Below, one piece after another: positions 8,559 to 17,718 of a stretch of DNA of 64,000 nucleotides; the stretch's first letter is position 1, and the number at the start of each line of letters is the position of its first letter. The DNA is taken from NCBI RefSeq assembly GCF_017916365.1, contig NZ_JAFMSU010000001.1, positions 1,550,001 to 1,614,000 on the forward strand. Reading direction: 5' to 3'. Made by a program: the position numbers and the translations under genes. Below the pieces are notes generated by a model. The model saw only the letters and a program-made list of their open reading frames with translations. It was not told the DNA's origin and searched no databases. The DNA comes from Rufibacter roseolus. Its GTDB lineage: Bacteria > Bacteroidota > Bacteroidia > Cytophagales > Hymenobacteraceae.

Positions 8559-9461
8559 TTAAAAGCTGTTCACAATGCTATTATGCAAACCTTTAGTGCT
8601 CCAGTAACCACTGGCGATGATGCGACGGATGGTGAACAGCGGGTCTTGCGGATCACGTTTGGTAGCTAAGATATAAGCCGCGTCAAAACCACGTTTCTTC
8701 AGTTCAGGAATAGCTTCTGGTCGCCACAAACCAAATGGGTAGGCAAAGTACTTGATGGGTTTGCCGGTGATCGCTTCCAGTTGCTTCGTGGGTTTCTCAA
8801 TCTGGGTGATCCAGTCTTTGCCTTCGTACTTCTTCACGTTGTGGTGGTCATAGGTGTGGGAGCCTATCACGTGCCCGGCATCTGACAATTCTTTGATCTG
8901 CTCTTTGGTCATGTAGTTGGGCCGACCAATAGAAACGGTCATGATGAAGAAGACGCCTTTGAAGCCGTACTTGTCCAGTTCTGGTTTAGCAACGGTGTAC
9001 TGGTCCAGTTTGGTGTCATCAAAGGTGAGCATGATGGGCTTGCTGGGCAGCGGGGTGCCTTTGGTGAGGTAATCTTGCAGTTGGTCTGGCAAAATGGTGT
9101 GATACCCGCTATCAGCCAGCATCTTCATCTGGGCCCTGAATTCATGGGGCTTCACGATGTAGTCTTTGCCTACTTTTCCGTCATGGGAGTTCCACTCACG
9201 TATCTGGTGGTAGCACAGAATGGGCACCTGCGGGCGGGCCAGGATGGTGGAGGCAGTGGCTGGTTCAGTATCGGTGGGGGCAGCGGTTGTTTGGGTAGAT
9301 GGAGCCGGAGCTTGTTCTGTCTTGGCGCCGGCCGTCACTACCGGCGTGGCAGATACGGCAGGAGCATTCTCTGTTTTTTTATCGGGAGTGGAGCAGGCAA
9401 AGAAACTCAGCCCAAGGGCTGCCAGGAGGAAGAAACGACTTCCGTGTTTAGTAAAAGGCAT
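8559..9461 (-). CDS. polysaccharide deacetylase (NodB) lipoprotein
   Basis: A 300-residue exported hydrolase likely to remove N-acetyl groups from a cell-surface or foreign polysaccharide. A lipoprotein signal peptide ends in LSFFAC (Cys23). A Pro/Thr/Ala-rich spacer follows (25-75), then the NodB domain with TFDD (146-149) and the metal-binding pair His202/His206 in SHTYDHH. The C-terminal PFGLWRPEAI is the usual arginine and substrate motif. I chose the ATG at 9461 because it gives a proper signal peptide; the frame is open 90 bases further upstream. It stands alone, and its substrate is unknown. Confidence 0.88.
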   Translation of the reverse strand: MPFTKHGSRFFLLAALGLSFFACSTPDKKTENAPAVSATPVVTAGAKTEQAPAPSTQTTAAPTDTEPATASTILARPQVPILCYHQIREWNSHDGKVGKDYIVKPHEFRAQMKMLADSGYHTILPDQLQDYLTKGTPLPSKPIMLTFDDTKLDQYTVAKPELDKYGFKGVFFIMTVSIGRPNYMTKEQIKELSDAGHVIGSHTYDHHNVKKYEGKDWITQIEKPTKQLEAITGKPIKYFAYPFGLWRPEAIPELKKRGFDAAYILATKRDPQDPLFTIRRIIASGYWSTKGLHNSIVNSF

Positions 9462-9679
9462 AGGTATTAAAAAGGAAGATCTGTAAAGTGAAATGCCCTG
9501 GCTGCCTGGAAATCCGCTCCAGGGCGGCTCGCCATGCCAAGAATATTTCAATTGTAATCTACTACAATCTTGCGGTAATCTGAAGCTGTTTTAGCCCTGT
9601 TTTCTGTAAAATAAGCCAAAAAGGAAAGGCTGATTTCTCCAGGGCAGGGATTTATGAAAATGGGTAGGGCCTAAAAGCA

Positions 9680-9710
9680 AAAAGGGCCTCACGTGTGGTG
9701 AGGCCCTTTT
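9680..9710 (-). terminator. terminator of the cold-shock gene
   Basis: AAAAGGGCCTCAC and its complement form a perfect 13-bp stem with a 5-base loop, giving a U-rich end on the minus strand. It lies 24 bases after the stop of the cold-shock gene. Confidence 0.85.
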
Positions 9711-9733
9711 GGAGGACTGATGTATATTAAAAC

Positions 9734-9925
9734 TTAAGCAAGTTTCACATTTACAGCGTTCAAACCTTTGCGGCCTTCTTTCAGCTCAAAAGTTACTTCG
9801 TCATTTTCTCTGATTTCGTCCACCAAGTTAGATACGTGCACGAAATACTCCTCATTGGAGTCTGCGTCTTTGATGAAACCAAAACCTTTGGAATCATTAA
9901 AGAATTTTACTTTACCGTTTTTCAT
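9734..9925 (-). CDS. CspA-family cold-shock protein
   Basis: A 63-residue OB-fold single-strand nucleic-acid binding protein acting as an RNA chaperone. RNP1 reads KGFGFI and RNP2 reads YFVHVS, both intact. The length is typical of single-domain Csps. The gene is monocistronic, with its own terminator (9680-9710), a TACATTTG -7 element at 9956-9949 and a small leader hairpin. Leader structures are often thermosensors in this family, which is an inference here. Confidence 0.95.
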   Translation of the reverse strand: MKNGKVKFFNDSKGFGFIKDADSNEEYFVHVSNLVDEIRENDEVTFELKEGRKGLNAVNVKLA

Positions 9926-9948
9926 TAATGTGATAATGTTATAATAAA

Positions 9949-9974
9949 CAAATGTAGAGATTAAAATCTACATT
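9949..9974 (-). promoter_or_regulatory. -7 element and leader-region hairpin of the cold-shock gene
   Basis: On the minus strand TACATTTG (9956-9949) fits the Bacteroidota -7 consensus TAnnTTTG, with no TTG at the ideal -33 distance. It overlaps an 8-bp stem, AATGTAGA/TCTACATT (9951-9974). The ATG is about 24 bases downstream. Confidence 0.5.
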
Positions 9975-10292
9975 CTGTCTTTTTAGACGAAGTATATTAC
10001 GGAACATGTCTTTTTTAGTTCCTGGAGCCGTTAACCTAAGCCCATAGCCAGCACCCGCAGAGCACTACAAAGACAGGTTTGGGCACTAGAAGTCTGCAGA
10101 GAATCAGGCTTTTGGAATTTTCCTGTTTTAAATCATCCTGCTGAGATAACCGAAGTGTAATACTTTGCCAAAGAGAATTTTAATATCTGTAAGTGGCTTT
10201 TGATACCTTGCAGATGAAAGCGTTTCTCCTTGGGTTAAAGGTTAAACCCCATGAGGAACGCTACTTTTAGTATTAGAACAGAAAAGCATTCC
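9975..10292. other. non-coding gap between divergent csp and oxidoreductase genes
   Basis: About 320 bases without a convincing ORF or RNA gene. It should hold both promoters, but apart from the csp -7 element I see no strong match. Confidence 0.5.
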
Positions 10293-11366
10293 ATGGCAGA
10301 AACACAGAACACCATTAAAGTAGGGCTCATTGGTTTCGGGATGGCCGGCCGCATTTTCCATGGGCCATTCATCCACCTGGTAGCCGGGCTGGAACTGGTG
10401 CGCATCCGGGAGTCACGTGAGGAAAACATCCAGATTGCCCGCAGCCGCTATCCACAGACGCAGATCACGAGCCAGGTAGATGACATCCTAGATGACCCAG
10501 CCATTGATTTGGTGGTGGTGGCCACGCCCAACAGTTCGCATTATGGTTTAGCAAAACAGGCTCTAAATGCAGGCAAGCACGTGGTAGTGGAAAAGCCGTT
10601 CACGCCCACCGCCGCTGAGGCCGATGAACTGATCCAACTCGCCCAACAGAAAGGAAAGATTCTTACCGTTTACCAAAACCGCCGTTGGGACAGCGATTTC
10701 AAGACGGTGCAGAAAGTGCTGGCGAGCGGCGTGCTGGGGAACGTGGTGGAGTACAAAGCCCACTTTGACCGGTTCCGGCCGGCGCTCAAAGGCAATACCT
10801 GGAAAGAAGAAGAGGCCCCTGGCTCGGGCATCGTCTTCGACCTGGGTTCTCACCTCATTGACCAGGCCTTGGTGTTGTTCGGGCTCCCGCAGGCTATCTC
10901 CGCCGATGTCAGAATTCAGCGCCCCAGCAGTCCGGTAGTAGACAAGTTTGAGGCCACACTGTTCTATGAGCATCTCAAAGTAACCTTATCGGCGGGGTTG
11001 CTGGTGCGGGAACCAAGTCCAAGATACATCCTCCACGGTGACCAAGGCTCCTTCCTGAAGTACGGCTTGGACGTGCAGGAAAAAGCCCTCAATGATGGTT
11101 TGCTACCCCACCTTACGCCTAACTGGGGCGTAGAGCCCGAAAGCATATGGGGGCAATTGAACACCGAGTTCCAAGGTCTTCATTTCACGGGGAAAATAGA
11201 AAGCGAACCTGGCCATTACCGCAGCTTCTATGAGAATGTCTACCTGGCTATCAAAGGAGAGGCGCCGCTGGCGGTAAAGCCCGAGCAGGCCCGGGACGTA
11301 ATCAGAGTAGTGGAACTCATCATGCAAAGCAGCCAGGAGAAACGGACGGTTCCGTTTCAGGCATAG
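10293..11366 (+). CDS. Gfo/Idh/MocA-family oxidoreductase (YdgJ-like)
   Basis: A 357-residue NAD(P)-dependent dehydrogenase acting on a sugar or cyclitol. The N-terminal Rossmann motif is GLIGFGMAGR (11-20), with the family's EKPF (100-103) and its active-site lysine. It follows E. coli YdgJ closely in QNRRWDSDF, HFDRFRP, GSGIVFDLGSHLIDQA and the YILHGDQGSFLKYGLD region. I prefer the ATG at 10293 (MAETQ) to the one at 10251, because the fold starts soon after and the extra 14 residues look uninformative. The lipoprotein gene begins 11 bases downstream, so they may be co-transcribed. The substrate is unknown. Confidence 0.88.
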   Translation: MAETQNTIKVGLIGFGMAGRIFHGPFIHLVAGLELVRIRESREENIQIARSRYPQTQITSQVDDILDDPAIDLVVVATPNSSHYGLAKQALNAGKHVVVEKPFTPTAAEADELIQLAQQKGKILTVYQNRRWDSDFKTVQKVLASGVLGNVVEYKAHFDRFRPALKGNTWKEEEAPGSGIVFDLGSHLIDQALVLFGLPQAISADVRIQRPSSPVVDKFEATLFYEHLKVTLSAGLLVREPSPRYILHGDQGSFLKYGLDVQEKALNDGLLPHLTPNWGVEPESIWGQLNTEFQGLHFTGKIESEPGHYRSFYENVYLAIKGEAPLAVKPEQARDVIRVVELIMQSSQEKRTVPFQA

Positions 11367-11377
11367 GAAAAGTAGAC

Positions 11378-11980
11378 ATGAGTAGAAGTTATATCCTCCT
11401 GCTAGCCTTCTTGGTTCTAGCTTTTTCAAGTTGCTCTGATGGTTCGTCTAAAGCTGAAACAACGGTTGGTAACTCAAAGGAAAACCCTGCGATTTCCCTT
11501 GACAAAGAGTCTGGTGAGCAAGCCTTCCAAGATGGTCTCCAAAGCCTCTTGGCAATAAAGAAGAAGATTTCAAAAGGGAACTACAAGCAGGTAGAAGACT
11601 TTATTAGCCAAGTCAACTCCAGTATATCAAAAGACTCGGTCCGGATGACCACAGAGGAAAGATTAAGCTTTCCTCAGCCAAGTAAAGAAATTCTGGTAGA
11701 CTTCCTGAAATCAATCAACTCTGATTCCTTACGGGCTACCAAGAGATTTGAAAAGAAGTATTCCTTTGGCTCAGCACCCAAAGGGTATAATCCGGACAGC
11801 AGCGGGTGCCCAGACGGACTTACCTTGACTTTTGACGAAAACACCCAGGAATTCACTCTTTCTATTGCCAATAGGTTCTTGGTTGATGCTGACATAGGAT
11901 GTGTAGAGTCAATGACTATTTACTATTTAACAGCGGAAAAGGAGAGAATCAGGTTGAAGAGATTAGAGTATGCTGGTTAG
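11378..11980 (+). CDS. lipoprotein of unknown function
   Basis: A 200-residue protein with a lipoprotein signal ending in LAFSSC (Cys19). The rest is hydrophilic, with a helical middle (residues 45-95) and a C-terminal beta-rich part that includes PDGLTLTFDENTQEFTLS. I recognise no family. It follows the YdgJ-like gene closely and ends at a strong shared terminator. It is AT-richer than its neighbours. Confidence 0.75.
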   Translation: MSRSYILLLAFLVLAFSSCSDGSSKAETTVGNSKENPAISLDKESGEQAFQDGLQSLLAIKKKISKGNYKQVEDFISQVNSSISKDSVRMTTEERLSFPQPSKEILVDFLKSINSDSLRATKRFEKKYSFGSAPKGYNPDSSGCPDGLTLTFDENTQEFTLSIANRFLVDADIGCVESMTIYYLTAEKERIRLKRLEYAG

Positions 11981-12040
11981 TTAAGTAAATACCATGCTTC
12001 TCGAAACGGCCGACGCTTAGCGTCTGGTTTTCACAAAACA

Positions 12041-12083
12041 CCATAAAAAAGGCCCGCTATATAACAGCGGGCCTTTTTTATGG
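12041..12083. terminator. bidirectional terminator
   Basis: An 18-bp perfect stem (12041-12058 with 12066-12083), A-rich on one side and T-rich on the other, around a 7-base loop. It serves the lipoprotein gene (+) and the OmpA-family gene (-). Confidence 0.9.
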
Positions 12084-12171
12084 TAGAAAGTCGTTTCTAC
12101 ATCCTCTACATGAAGAAACAGCTTTGATAGGTTAAAAGAGCATGTTGGTTGTAGGTAATGGGCTAGGGTAA

Positions 12172-13386
12172 TTAAATCTTGACAAACTCTACTCTGCGAT
12201 TATTGGCCTTGGCCTCTGCCGTGGTGCCTTTGTCCAGCGGCTTGCTTTCACCCTGGCCTTTGGCTTTCAGACGGCTATCCGCGATGCCCTGGCTCACGAG
12301 GTAGGTTTTCACAGCCTCGGCGCGTTGCTGGCTCAACTTCAGGTTAGAGGCGTCGTCTCCATCTGTGTCAGTGTGGCCATCTACGCTGAAATTAAGGGAA
12401 GGTTGCTCCTGCATGAGTTTTACAATGCTGTTGAGGGTACCCATAGATTCTGGCCTGATCACGGCTTTGTTTGTATCGAATTTTACGCCGTAGGTCACAA
12501 TCTTGCCGGTGGCCAGCACCTGGTCATAAAGTTTCTTACCGCCCTCCGCAATGAACACGTTTTTCACCATGGCATTTCCTTCTATCCGTCTATCTGATTT
12601 GATCTTCAGGTTAACCGGTTTACCGGTGACGTTGGGGATGTTGATGAGGCGATGTTGATCAAGGTAGATTTTCATGCTGCGTTTGTTGAAGGCGATGGAC
12701 ACGTGGCGCCACTGGCTTTTGGTACCGGCAGCCTCTAACTCAGCAGAATTCGACCCGAAGTTTTTGAAGTGTACCCCTTCCGGCGAAATCACAATCGGGT
12801 CCCAGAACATGCCGTGGGTAGCCTCGTTGTACTTGTTCGCGTCGCTCAGGAAATAGATTTCATAAGCCATGTTGGGGTTATCTGAGTCAAAGTAGACGTC
12901 CATCTCTACGGTAAACGTTTCAGGCAGATAGTTCTCGGTCTTCATTAGCGGGCTGATGGCGGTGCCGTTGCTCACCAGGTGAATCACATCAGTGCCGCCA
13001 AAGGAAGCTACCTCCGCGTTTCCATTTTTCAGATCCCAGCGGGAAGGGAACTCGCCGTTTTCCTCGCCTTTGAGGTTATCGGCGAACAGTACTTTGTCAC
13101 CGGGCACAAAATCATATTTGGTCCAGACTTTCGCCTTAACCTCCGGGGCAGCCGCAGTGCCCTCGGCTTCTGCTTCCTCTGCCGCAGTTTCCTGGCTTTC
13201 CTTTGCTGCCCCGCTAGTTGCTTTTTTGCCGCTGGTTACCTGGTCTGCCGTTTTGTTTATTTTGGCATCTATCTTCTCGTTGACTTTGCTTTTGAGTTTG
13301 TCAGCGATGTTGAACTGAGCGTGTGCCGGAAGCACTAAAAGGAAGAGGGCCAAAGCCCCGCCAAGCATAGAAAGTCTTGAATTCAT
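12172..13386 (-). CDS. OmpA-family protein with central LamG-like domain
   Basis: A 404-residue envelope protein. A signal peptide ends near Ala23 (PAHAQ). An Ala/Glu/Lys-rich low-complexity spacer follows (about 45-85). The middle (90-270) resembles a concanavalin/LamG-like sandwich (VLFADNLKGEENGEFPSRWDL, ETFTVEMDVYF). The C-terminal 120 residues form an OmpA peptidoglycan-binding domain with VDGHTDTDGD and the LSQQRAEAVKTYL and NNRRVEF motifs. It probably links the outer membrane or periplasm to peptidoglycan. It stands alone between terminators. Confidence 0.88.
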   Translation of the reverse strand: MNSRLSMLGGALALFLLVLPAHAQFNIADKLKSKVNEKIDAKINKTADQVTSGKKATSGAAKESQETAAEEAEAEGTAAAPEVKAKVWTKYDFVPGDKVLFADNLKGEENGEFPSRWDLKNGNAEVASFGGTDVIHLVSNGTAISPLMKTENYLPETFTVEMDVYFDSDNPNMAYEIYFLSDANKYNEATHGMFWDPIVISPEGVHFKNFGSNSAELEAAGTKSQWRHVSIAFNKRSMKIYLDQHRLINIPNVTGKPVNLKIKSDRRIEGNAMVKNVFIAEGGKKLYDQVLATGKIVTYGVKFDTNKAVIRPESMGTLNSIVKLMQEQPSLNFSVDGHTDTDGDDASNLKLSQQRAEAVKTYLVSQGIADSRLKAKGQGESKPLDKGTTAEAKANNRRVEFVKI

Positions 13387-13655
13387 AACAGAAAGGAATG
13401 AAGGGTTTGAATATGTGATAGAAGTTAGTCTATGAGAGTGCCAGTAAATTGTTCAACCCTGGCCGCTTATATAGACAAAGAACCTTAAGGCAACCCCTAT
13501 CCCCGTGGATGATCCCTGAAATAAATTCTGCTTGCCTAATATCAGAGCAAAGCAAAGCGTGACTTTTGCGAAAGGTGGGAAATGAAAAGGAAGATGGGTG
13601 AAGGTCTTTGGCCGGCCTTTTCATTTTAGGCGCGTTTTTAGAAAAACAGCCATAA
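13387..13655. other. non-coding gap between OmpA-family gene and typA terminator
   Basis: No supported gene. A decayed copy of the dispersed palindrome (GGCGCGTTTTTAGAAAAACAGCC) is at about 13628-13655. An open frame on the minus strand here lacks homology and typical codon use. Confidence 0.5.
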
Positions 13656-13688
13656 AAAAGCCTTACCGCGGGTAGCAGTAAGGCTTTT
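13656..13688 (-). terminator. typA terminator
   Basis: AAAAGCCTTAC and GTAAGGCTTTT form a perfect 11-bp stem just after the typA stop, with a T-tract on the minus strand. Confidence 0.85.
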
Positions 13689-13708
13689 AAAGGAAATATC
13701 AATACTTA

Positions 13709-15514
13709 TTATCCTTGGGAGTTTCCGTAGCGCTTGCGCTCGTTCTCGTCAAGGTAGATTTTACGCATTCTAATGCTCTTAGGCGTCACTTCCAGCAATT
13801 CGTCTTTCTGGATGTATTCCATGGCTTCTTCCAGGGAGAATTGTTTCTTAGGAACAATCTTCACGTTGTTGTCAGAGCCGGAGGCACGCATGTTGGTCAG
13901 CTGCTTTCCTTTCTGGATGTTCACGGTCAGGTCATTCTGACGAGAGTGCTCACCGATAACCATACCCATGTACACATCCTCGCCGGGCTCCACGAAGAAC
14001 ACACCGCGGTCTTGCAGTTTGTCAATGGAGTAAGCAGTACCAGGACCATTTTCCATCGCGATCAAGGAACCATTGATACGACCCGGGATTGGGCCTTTGA
14101 ACGGCTCGTAGCTGATGAAACGGTGGTTCATGATGGCCTCACCGGCAGTGGCAGTCAAAACGTTGTTACGCAGACCAATTAAACCACGGGCCGGGATGTT
14201 GAACTCCAAATGCTGTAGGTCGCCTTTCGGCTCCATGATCAGGAGGTCACCTTTACGCTGGGTTACCAATTCAATAACCTTACCGGCAGACTCTTCAGGA
14301 ACGTCCACTACCAGGTGCTCCATTGGCTCCATTTTCTGGCCGTTTTCTTCTTTGAAGATCACCTGTGGCTGACCCACCTGTAACTCATAGCCTTCGCGGC
14401 GCATGGTTTCAATAAGTACAGACAAGTGAAGGATACCGCGTCCGTACACTAGGAAGGTGTCTTCTTTGTCGGTCTCGTCTACGCGCAGGGCCAGGTTTTT
14501 CTCGGTCTCTTTGTACAGACGGTCACGCAAGTGACGGGAAGTCACGAACTTACCTTCCTTCCCGAAGAAAGGAGAGTTGTTGATGGTGAAGAGCATGTTC
14601 ATGGTTGGCTCATCAATAGAGATGCGCTCCAATGGCTCTGGGTTCTCAAAATCAGCTAAGGTATCGCCAATGTCAAAGCCTTCAATACCGGTCACGGCGC
14701 AGATCTCGCCGGCAGATACAGACTCAACTTTTACTTTGCCAAGGCCTTCAAATACCTGAAGTTCTTTGATCTTCACTTTCTTGATAGAACCATCGCGCTT
14801 GCAAAGGCTCATGTTGGCGCCTTCTCTCAAAGTACCGCGTTTTACGCGCCCGATGGCGATACGGCCCACGAAAGAAGAGTAGTCCAAAGAGGTAATCTGC
14901 ATCTGCGGCGTGCCTTCTTCTGAAGGAGCCGGAGGGATTACGTCAATGATAGCCTCCAAAAGAGGAATGATGTTATCAGTTGGTTTCTGCCAGTCGGTGC
15001 TCATCCAGCCGTGTTTGCTGGAACCATACAACGTCACGAAGTCCAGCTGGTCTTCAGTGGCGTCCAGGTTGAACATCAGGTCGAACACCATTTCGTGTAC
15101 TTCGTCCGGACGGCAGTTCTCTTTGTCTACTTTGTTTACTACCACAATCGGCTTCAAGCCCAGAGAGATAGCTTTTCCTAGCACGAAACGGGTCTGCGGC
15201 ATAGGGCCTTCGAAGGCATCTACCAGCAGCAATACGCCGTCGGCCATTTTCAAAACGCGTTCTACCTCACCTCCAAAGTCGGCGTGACCAGGCGTGTCAA
15301 TGATGTTGATTTTCACATCTTTGTAACGCACCGATACGTTTTTGGAAACGATGGTGATGCCGCGCTCCCGCTCCAGGTCATTGTTGTCCAGGATCAGGTC
15401 GTCGAACTGTTGGTGCGCGTCAAATATCTTTGAGGCGTGGATGATTTTGTCTACCAGCGTGGTTTTACCGTGGTCCACGTGGGCAATAATCGCGATGTTG
15501 CGGATACTTTGCAT
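13709..15514 (-). CDS. typA: ribosome-associated GTPase TypA/BipA
   Basis: A translational GTPase of the EF-G family that binds ribosomes and is needed for growth under stress and cold. It has 601 residues, full length. G-motifs are AHVDHGKTT (G1, residues 11-19), DTPGHADFGGEVER (G3) and NKVDKE (G4), followed by the EF-Tu-like domain II, domain V and the TypA-specific C-terminal domain (MRASGSDNNVKI). The ATG at 15514 is preceded by TACCTTTG at 15543-15536. It is monocistronic with its own terminator. Confidence 0.97.
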   Translation of the reverse strand: MQSIRNIAIIAHVDHGKTTLVDKIIHASKIFDAHQQFDDLILDNNDLERERGITIVSKNVSVRYKDVKINIIDTPGHADFGGEVERVLKMADGVLLLVDAFEGPMPQTRFVLGKAISLGLKPIVVVNKVDKENCRPDEVHEMVFDLMFNLDATEDQLDFVTLYGSSKHGWMSTDWQKPTDNIIPLLEAIIDVIPPAPSEEGTPQMQITSLDYSSFVGRIAIGRVKRGTLREGANMSLCKRDGSIKKVKIKELQVFEGLGKVKVESVSAGEICAVTGIEGFDIGDTLADFENPEPLERISIDEPTMNMLFTINNSPFFGKEGKFVTSRHLRDRLYKETEKNLALRVDETDKEDTFLVYGRGILHLSVLIETMRREGYELQVGQPQVIFKEENGQKMEPMEHLVVDVPEESAGKVIELVTQRKGDLLIMEPKGDLQHLEFNIPARGLIGLRNNVLTATAGEAIMNHRFISYEPFKGPIPGRINGSLIAMENGPGTAYSIDKLQDRGVFFVEPGEDVYMGMVIGEHSRQNDLTVNIQKGKQLTNMRASGSDNNVKIVPKKQFSLEEAMEYIQKDELLEVTPKSIRMRKIYLDENERKRYGNSQG

Positions 15515-15535
15515 TCAGAGGTTATTTTCAGCCCG

Positions 15536-15543
15536 CAAAGGTA
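15536..15543 (-). promoter_or_regulatory. -7 promoter element of typA
   Basis: TACCTTTG on the minus strand, 21 bases before the ATG, fits TAnnTTTG. No TTG lies at the ideal -33 spacing. Confidence 0.5.
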
Positions 15544-16077
15544 GGGTTTTTCTCAGGCTTTTCTATACTTTTTATGAAAAACGCCTTTTGCCCAACCAGT
15601 TACGGATGTTTGCTTGTTGGGAAGAACAGCTCTATGCACTACTAAGTTCCGGTTAGGGCCATGCTTCATAGTAGAAGTACGGTAGATTACTACTCCGCTA
15701 GGTACTATATTTACGTATAAGGTAACAAGCATAATTGGTCCCTAAGTCCAGGTCCGGTATTTTCATTATCAAGGGTGGATTTCAGCTAAAAAGGTCAGTC
15801 AGAAAGGCAGGTGGGAGCATTCCAGCACAGGTTTCTTGCATTTTGTTAGAAGGTAATTCACTGACTTTAAGCCTAGAGAAACCACTTAGGAAACGATGGC
15901 TCTTTTTGTCCAAAATAAGATAAAATAAAAATAAAACGAACGTGCGTTTTTTGCGTAATCACCGGTTCCAAACGTACCTTTACCCTCCAGGATAGCAGTC
16001 TGCAGAAGAGGAGATGTTTGGGGGCCGGGACCGGAAAATCCGTAGTCTGTCTATACCTAATTCTATACCCCCATACT
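15544..16077. other. non-coding gap
   Basis: About 530 bases without a supported gene. It begins with a decayed copy of the dispersed palindrome (about 15546-15590) and contains an AT-rich tract near 15910-15945. The rest shows no RNA gene or repeat that I recognise. Confidence 0.5.
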
Positions 16078-16902
16078 ATGCCCGTAACTTTAGATAATTC
16101 CGTATCCTTATCTACCCTGTCTCCCTATTATCAGGAAAAGATAAGCTGGCTACAGCAGTCTCTTCGCCCGCACCGCGAAGCCCTGATGCAGCATCCGCTC
16201 TACGAGTCCATCTATGACCTGGCCGACCTGCGGGTTTTCATGGAGCACCACATTTTTGCTGTTTGGGATTTCATGAGCCTGCTCAAAAGCCTGCAGCGCC
16301 ACCTTACCTGCGTAGATGTGCCCTGGACCCCGCACGGCACCCCTGCCAACCGCAGACTCATTAACGAGATTGTGCTGGAAGAAGAAACCGATGTGGACCC
16401 CGCCGGAAACCCCATCAGCCATTTTGAACTATACGTGCGGGCCATGGAAGAATGCGGCGCCGATGTCCGCCTGATCCACGAGTTCATGGCCGGTCTGCAC
16501 CAGGGCAAATCGGTATTCGCCCAACTGGAGAACCTGCCGGTGCCGGGCCACACCCGCGATTTTGTGTCGCACACGTTTCAGATCATCAACAGCGGCCAGG
16601 TACACCGCATCGCGGCCGCCTTTACCTTCGGGCGCGAGGATGTGATCCCAGATATGTTCCGCTGCCTCATTGGTGACTTGAACCGCCGTTACCCCGGTAC
16701 CCTTGACACCTTCCAATATTATATGGACCGCCACATCCAACTGGATGATGAGGTACACTCACCGCTGGCCATGCGCATGGTGGCTGAATTGTGCGGCCAA
16801 GATGAGCACAAATGGGAAGAGTGCCTCCAGGAAGCCATAGCCTGCCAGAAGATGCGCCTGCACCTGTGGGACGGTATTCTGGCCAGCCTGCGGCGCTACT
16901 AA
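16078..16902 (+). CDS. DUF3050 protein, heme-oxygenase-like fold
   Basis: A 274-residue, almost all-helical protein of family DUF3050, which I place in the heme-oxygenase-like superfamily. Candidate metal ligands lie in the expected helices: Glu101-103 (LEEETD), His115 (SHFELY), Glu187 (FGRED), then His219, Asp223/Asp224 and His227 in RHIQLDDEVH. This order resembles diiron oxidases of the same fold (SznF, UndA, CADD) more than heme oxygenase, but the ligand assignment is mine. The ATG at 16078 fits the conserved start; upstream in-frame sequence to 16018 looks random. Two small genes follow on the same strand. Function unknown. Confidence 0.82.
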   Translation: MPVTLDNSVSLSTLSPYYQEKISWLQQSLRPHREALMQHPLYESIYDLADLRVFMEHHIFAVWDFMSLLKSLQRHLTCVDVPWTPHGTPANRRLINEIVLEEETDVDPAGNPISHFELYVRAMEECGADVRLIHEFMAGLHQGKSVFAQLENLPVPGHTRDFVSHTFQIINSGQVHRIAAAFTFGREDVIPDMFRCLIGDLNRRYPGTLDTFQYYMDRHIQLDDEVHSPLAMRMVAELCGQDEHKWEECLQEAIACQKMRLHLWDGILASLRRY

Positions 16903-16968
16903 GCGGCCTAAATCCTTTGGGTGGGGGTTGACGTACTGTAAAGCACAGAGACCTTAACACACAAGACT

Positions 16969-17274
16969 ATGGATTTAGAGAACCTGAGCTCCAACAGCGA
17001 GAATATTGAGAATACCGGCTACCTGATTTTAAAAGCCTTCAAAGCCAAAGGCACCCAGGCCGAAGAAGTTTTAGGATGGACTGAAATCTACCCTTTCCTG
17101 CACCAGGAGGATGAAAAGCTTCATTACCAGGATGTGCAGAAACGGGCCGAGGAACATTTACGGAACCAGGGGTACGCCACGCCAGACCCATCTGGTCTGC
17201 GGTTGACGCCTGTAGGCTACAAAGCGGTGCAGGAACTGGAGGATGAGGATTTAAGCCAAAGCAACGCCCGATAA
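16969..17274 (+). CDS. small acidic protein of unknown function
   Basis: A 101-residue cytoplasmic protein, acidic and mostly helical. Residues 50-90 (YQDVQKRAEEHLRNQGY followed by LRLTPVGYKAVQEL) look like a small winged-helix-type unit, but I recognise no family. It begins 66 bases after the DUF3050 gene and 10 bases before the next gene, so the three may be one transcript. Confidence 0.65.
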   Translation: MDLENLSSNSENIENTGYLILKAFKAKGTQAEEVLGWTEIYPFLHQEDEKLHYQDVQKRAEEHLRNQGYATPDPSGLRLTPVGYKAVQELEDEDLSQSNAR

Positions 17275-17284
17275 GCCATAAACC

Positions 17285-17641
17285 ATGCAGACGTTTTGGA
17301 GCAGTTTTGGAAAAAGGAGGCGTAAAACGTCTGGGTTGATATGGTGTGCCCTGTGGAGCGCCTTAGCTGTGGGTTGCACCTCATCCAGGGAAAGTCCCCC
17401 GCTGGAAACAGCAGGACAGCAACGCACCTACCGCGCCACCCCCACCTCGCGTGACCTGAACAACCAGGCCAGCCAGGTGAACCAGAAAAAGAACATAGAG
17501 GACCGCAACCCCAACTCCCCCGGCAACCAGACCCCGGCCGTCCGGAGCCAGAAAATCCTCCCGGGCCGGCAACCCGTAGCGCCAGACACCATCCGGCGCC
17601 CAGCCATGCCGCCCACGGTAGGCACCACCACGGGCCAGTAA
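17285..17641 (+). CDS. small lipoprotein, disordered
   Basis: A 118-residue protein with an N-terminal basic stretch, a hydrophobic segment and a lipobox ending in AVGC (Cys31). The mature part is rich in Pro, Gln, Asn, Thr and Arg and probably disordered. No family is recognised. It starts 10 bases after the preceding gene and ends at a strong terminator. Confidence 0.65.
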   Translation: MQTFWSSFGKRRRKTSGLIWCALWSALAVGCTSSRESPPLETAGQQRTYRATPTSRDLNNQASQVNQKKNIEDRNPNSPGNQTPAVRSQKILPGRQPVAPDTIRRPAMPPTVGTTTGQ

Positions 17642-17680
17642 CAGAAAACCGTTTTCAGGCCCTTTCCCTGGAAACAACCC

Positions 17681-17718
17681 CAAAACGCCGCGACCTCCCC
17701 AGAAGTCGCGGCGTTTTG
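17681..17718 (+). terminator. terminator after the DUF3050 gene group
   Basis: A 14-bp perfect stem (CAAAACGCCGCGAC with its complement) with a 10-base loop, followed by TTTTG, 39 bases after the small lipoprotein stop. Confidence 0.88.

Noticed and set aside
13430-13702. Minus-strand open frame of 90 codons between the OmpA-family gene and typA
   Set aside because: It runs through the typA terminator and a decayed palindrome, and has no protein-like features.
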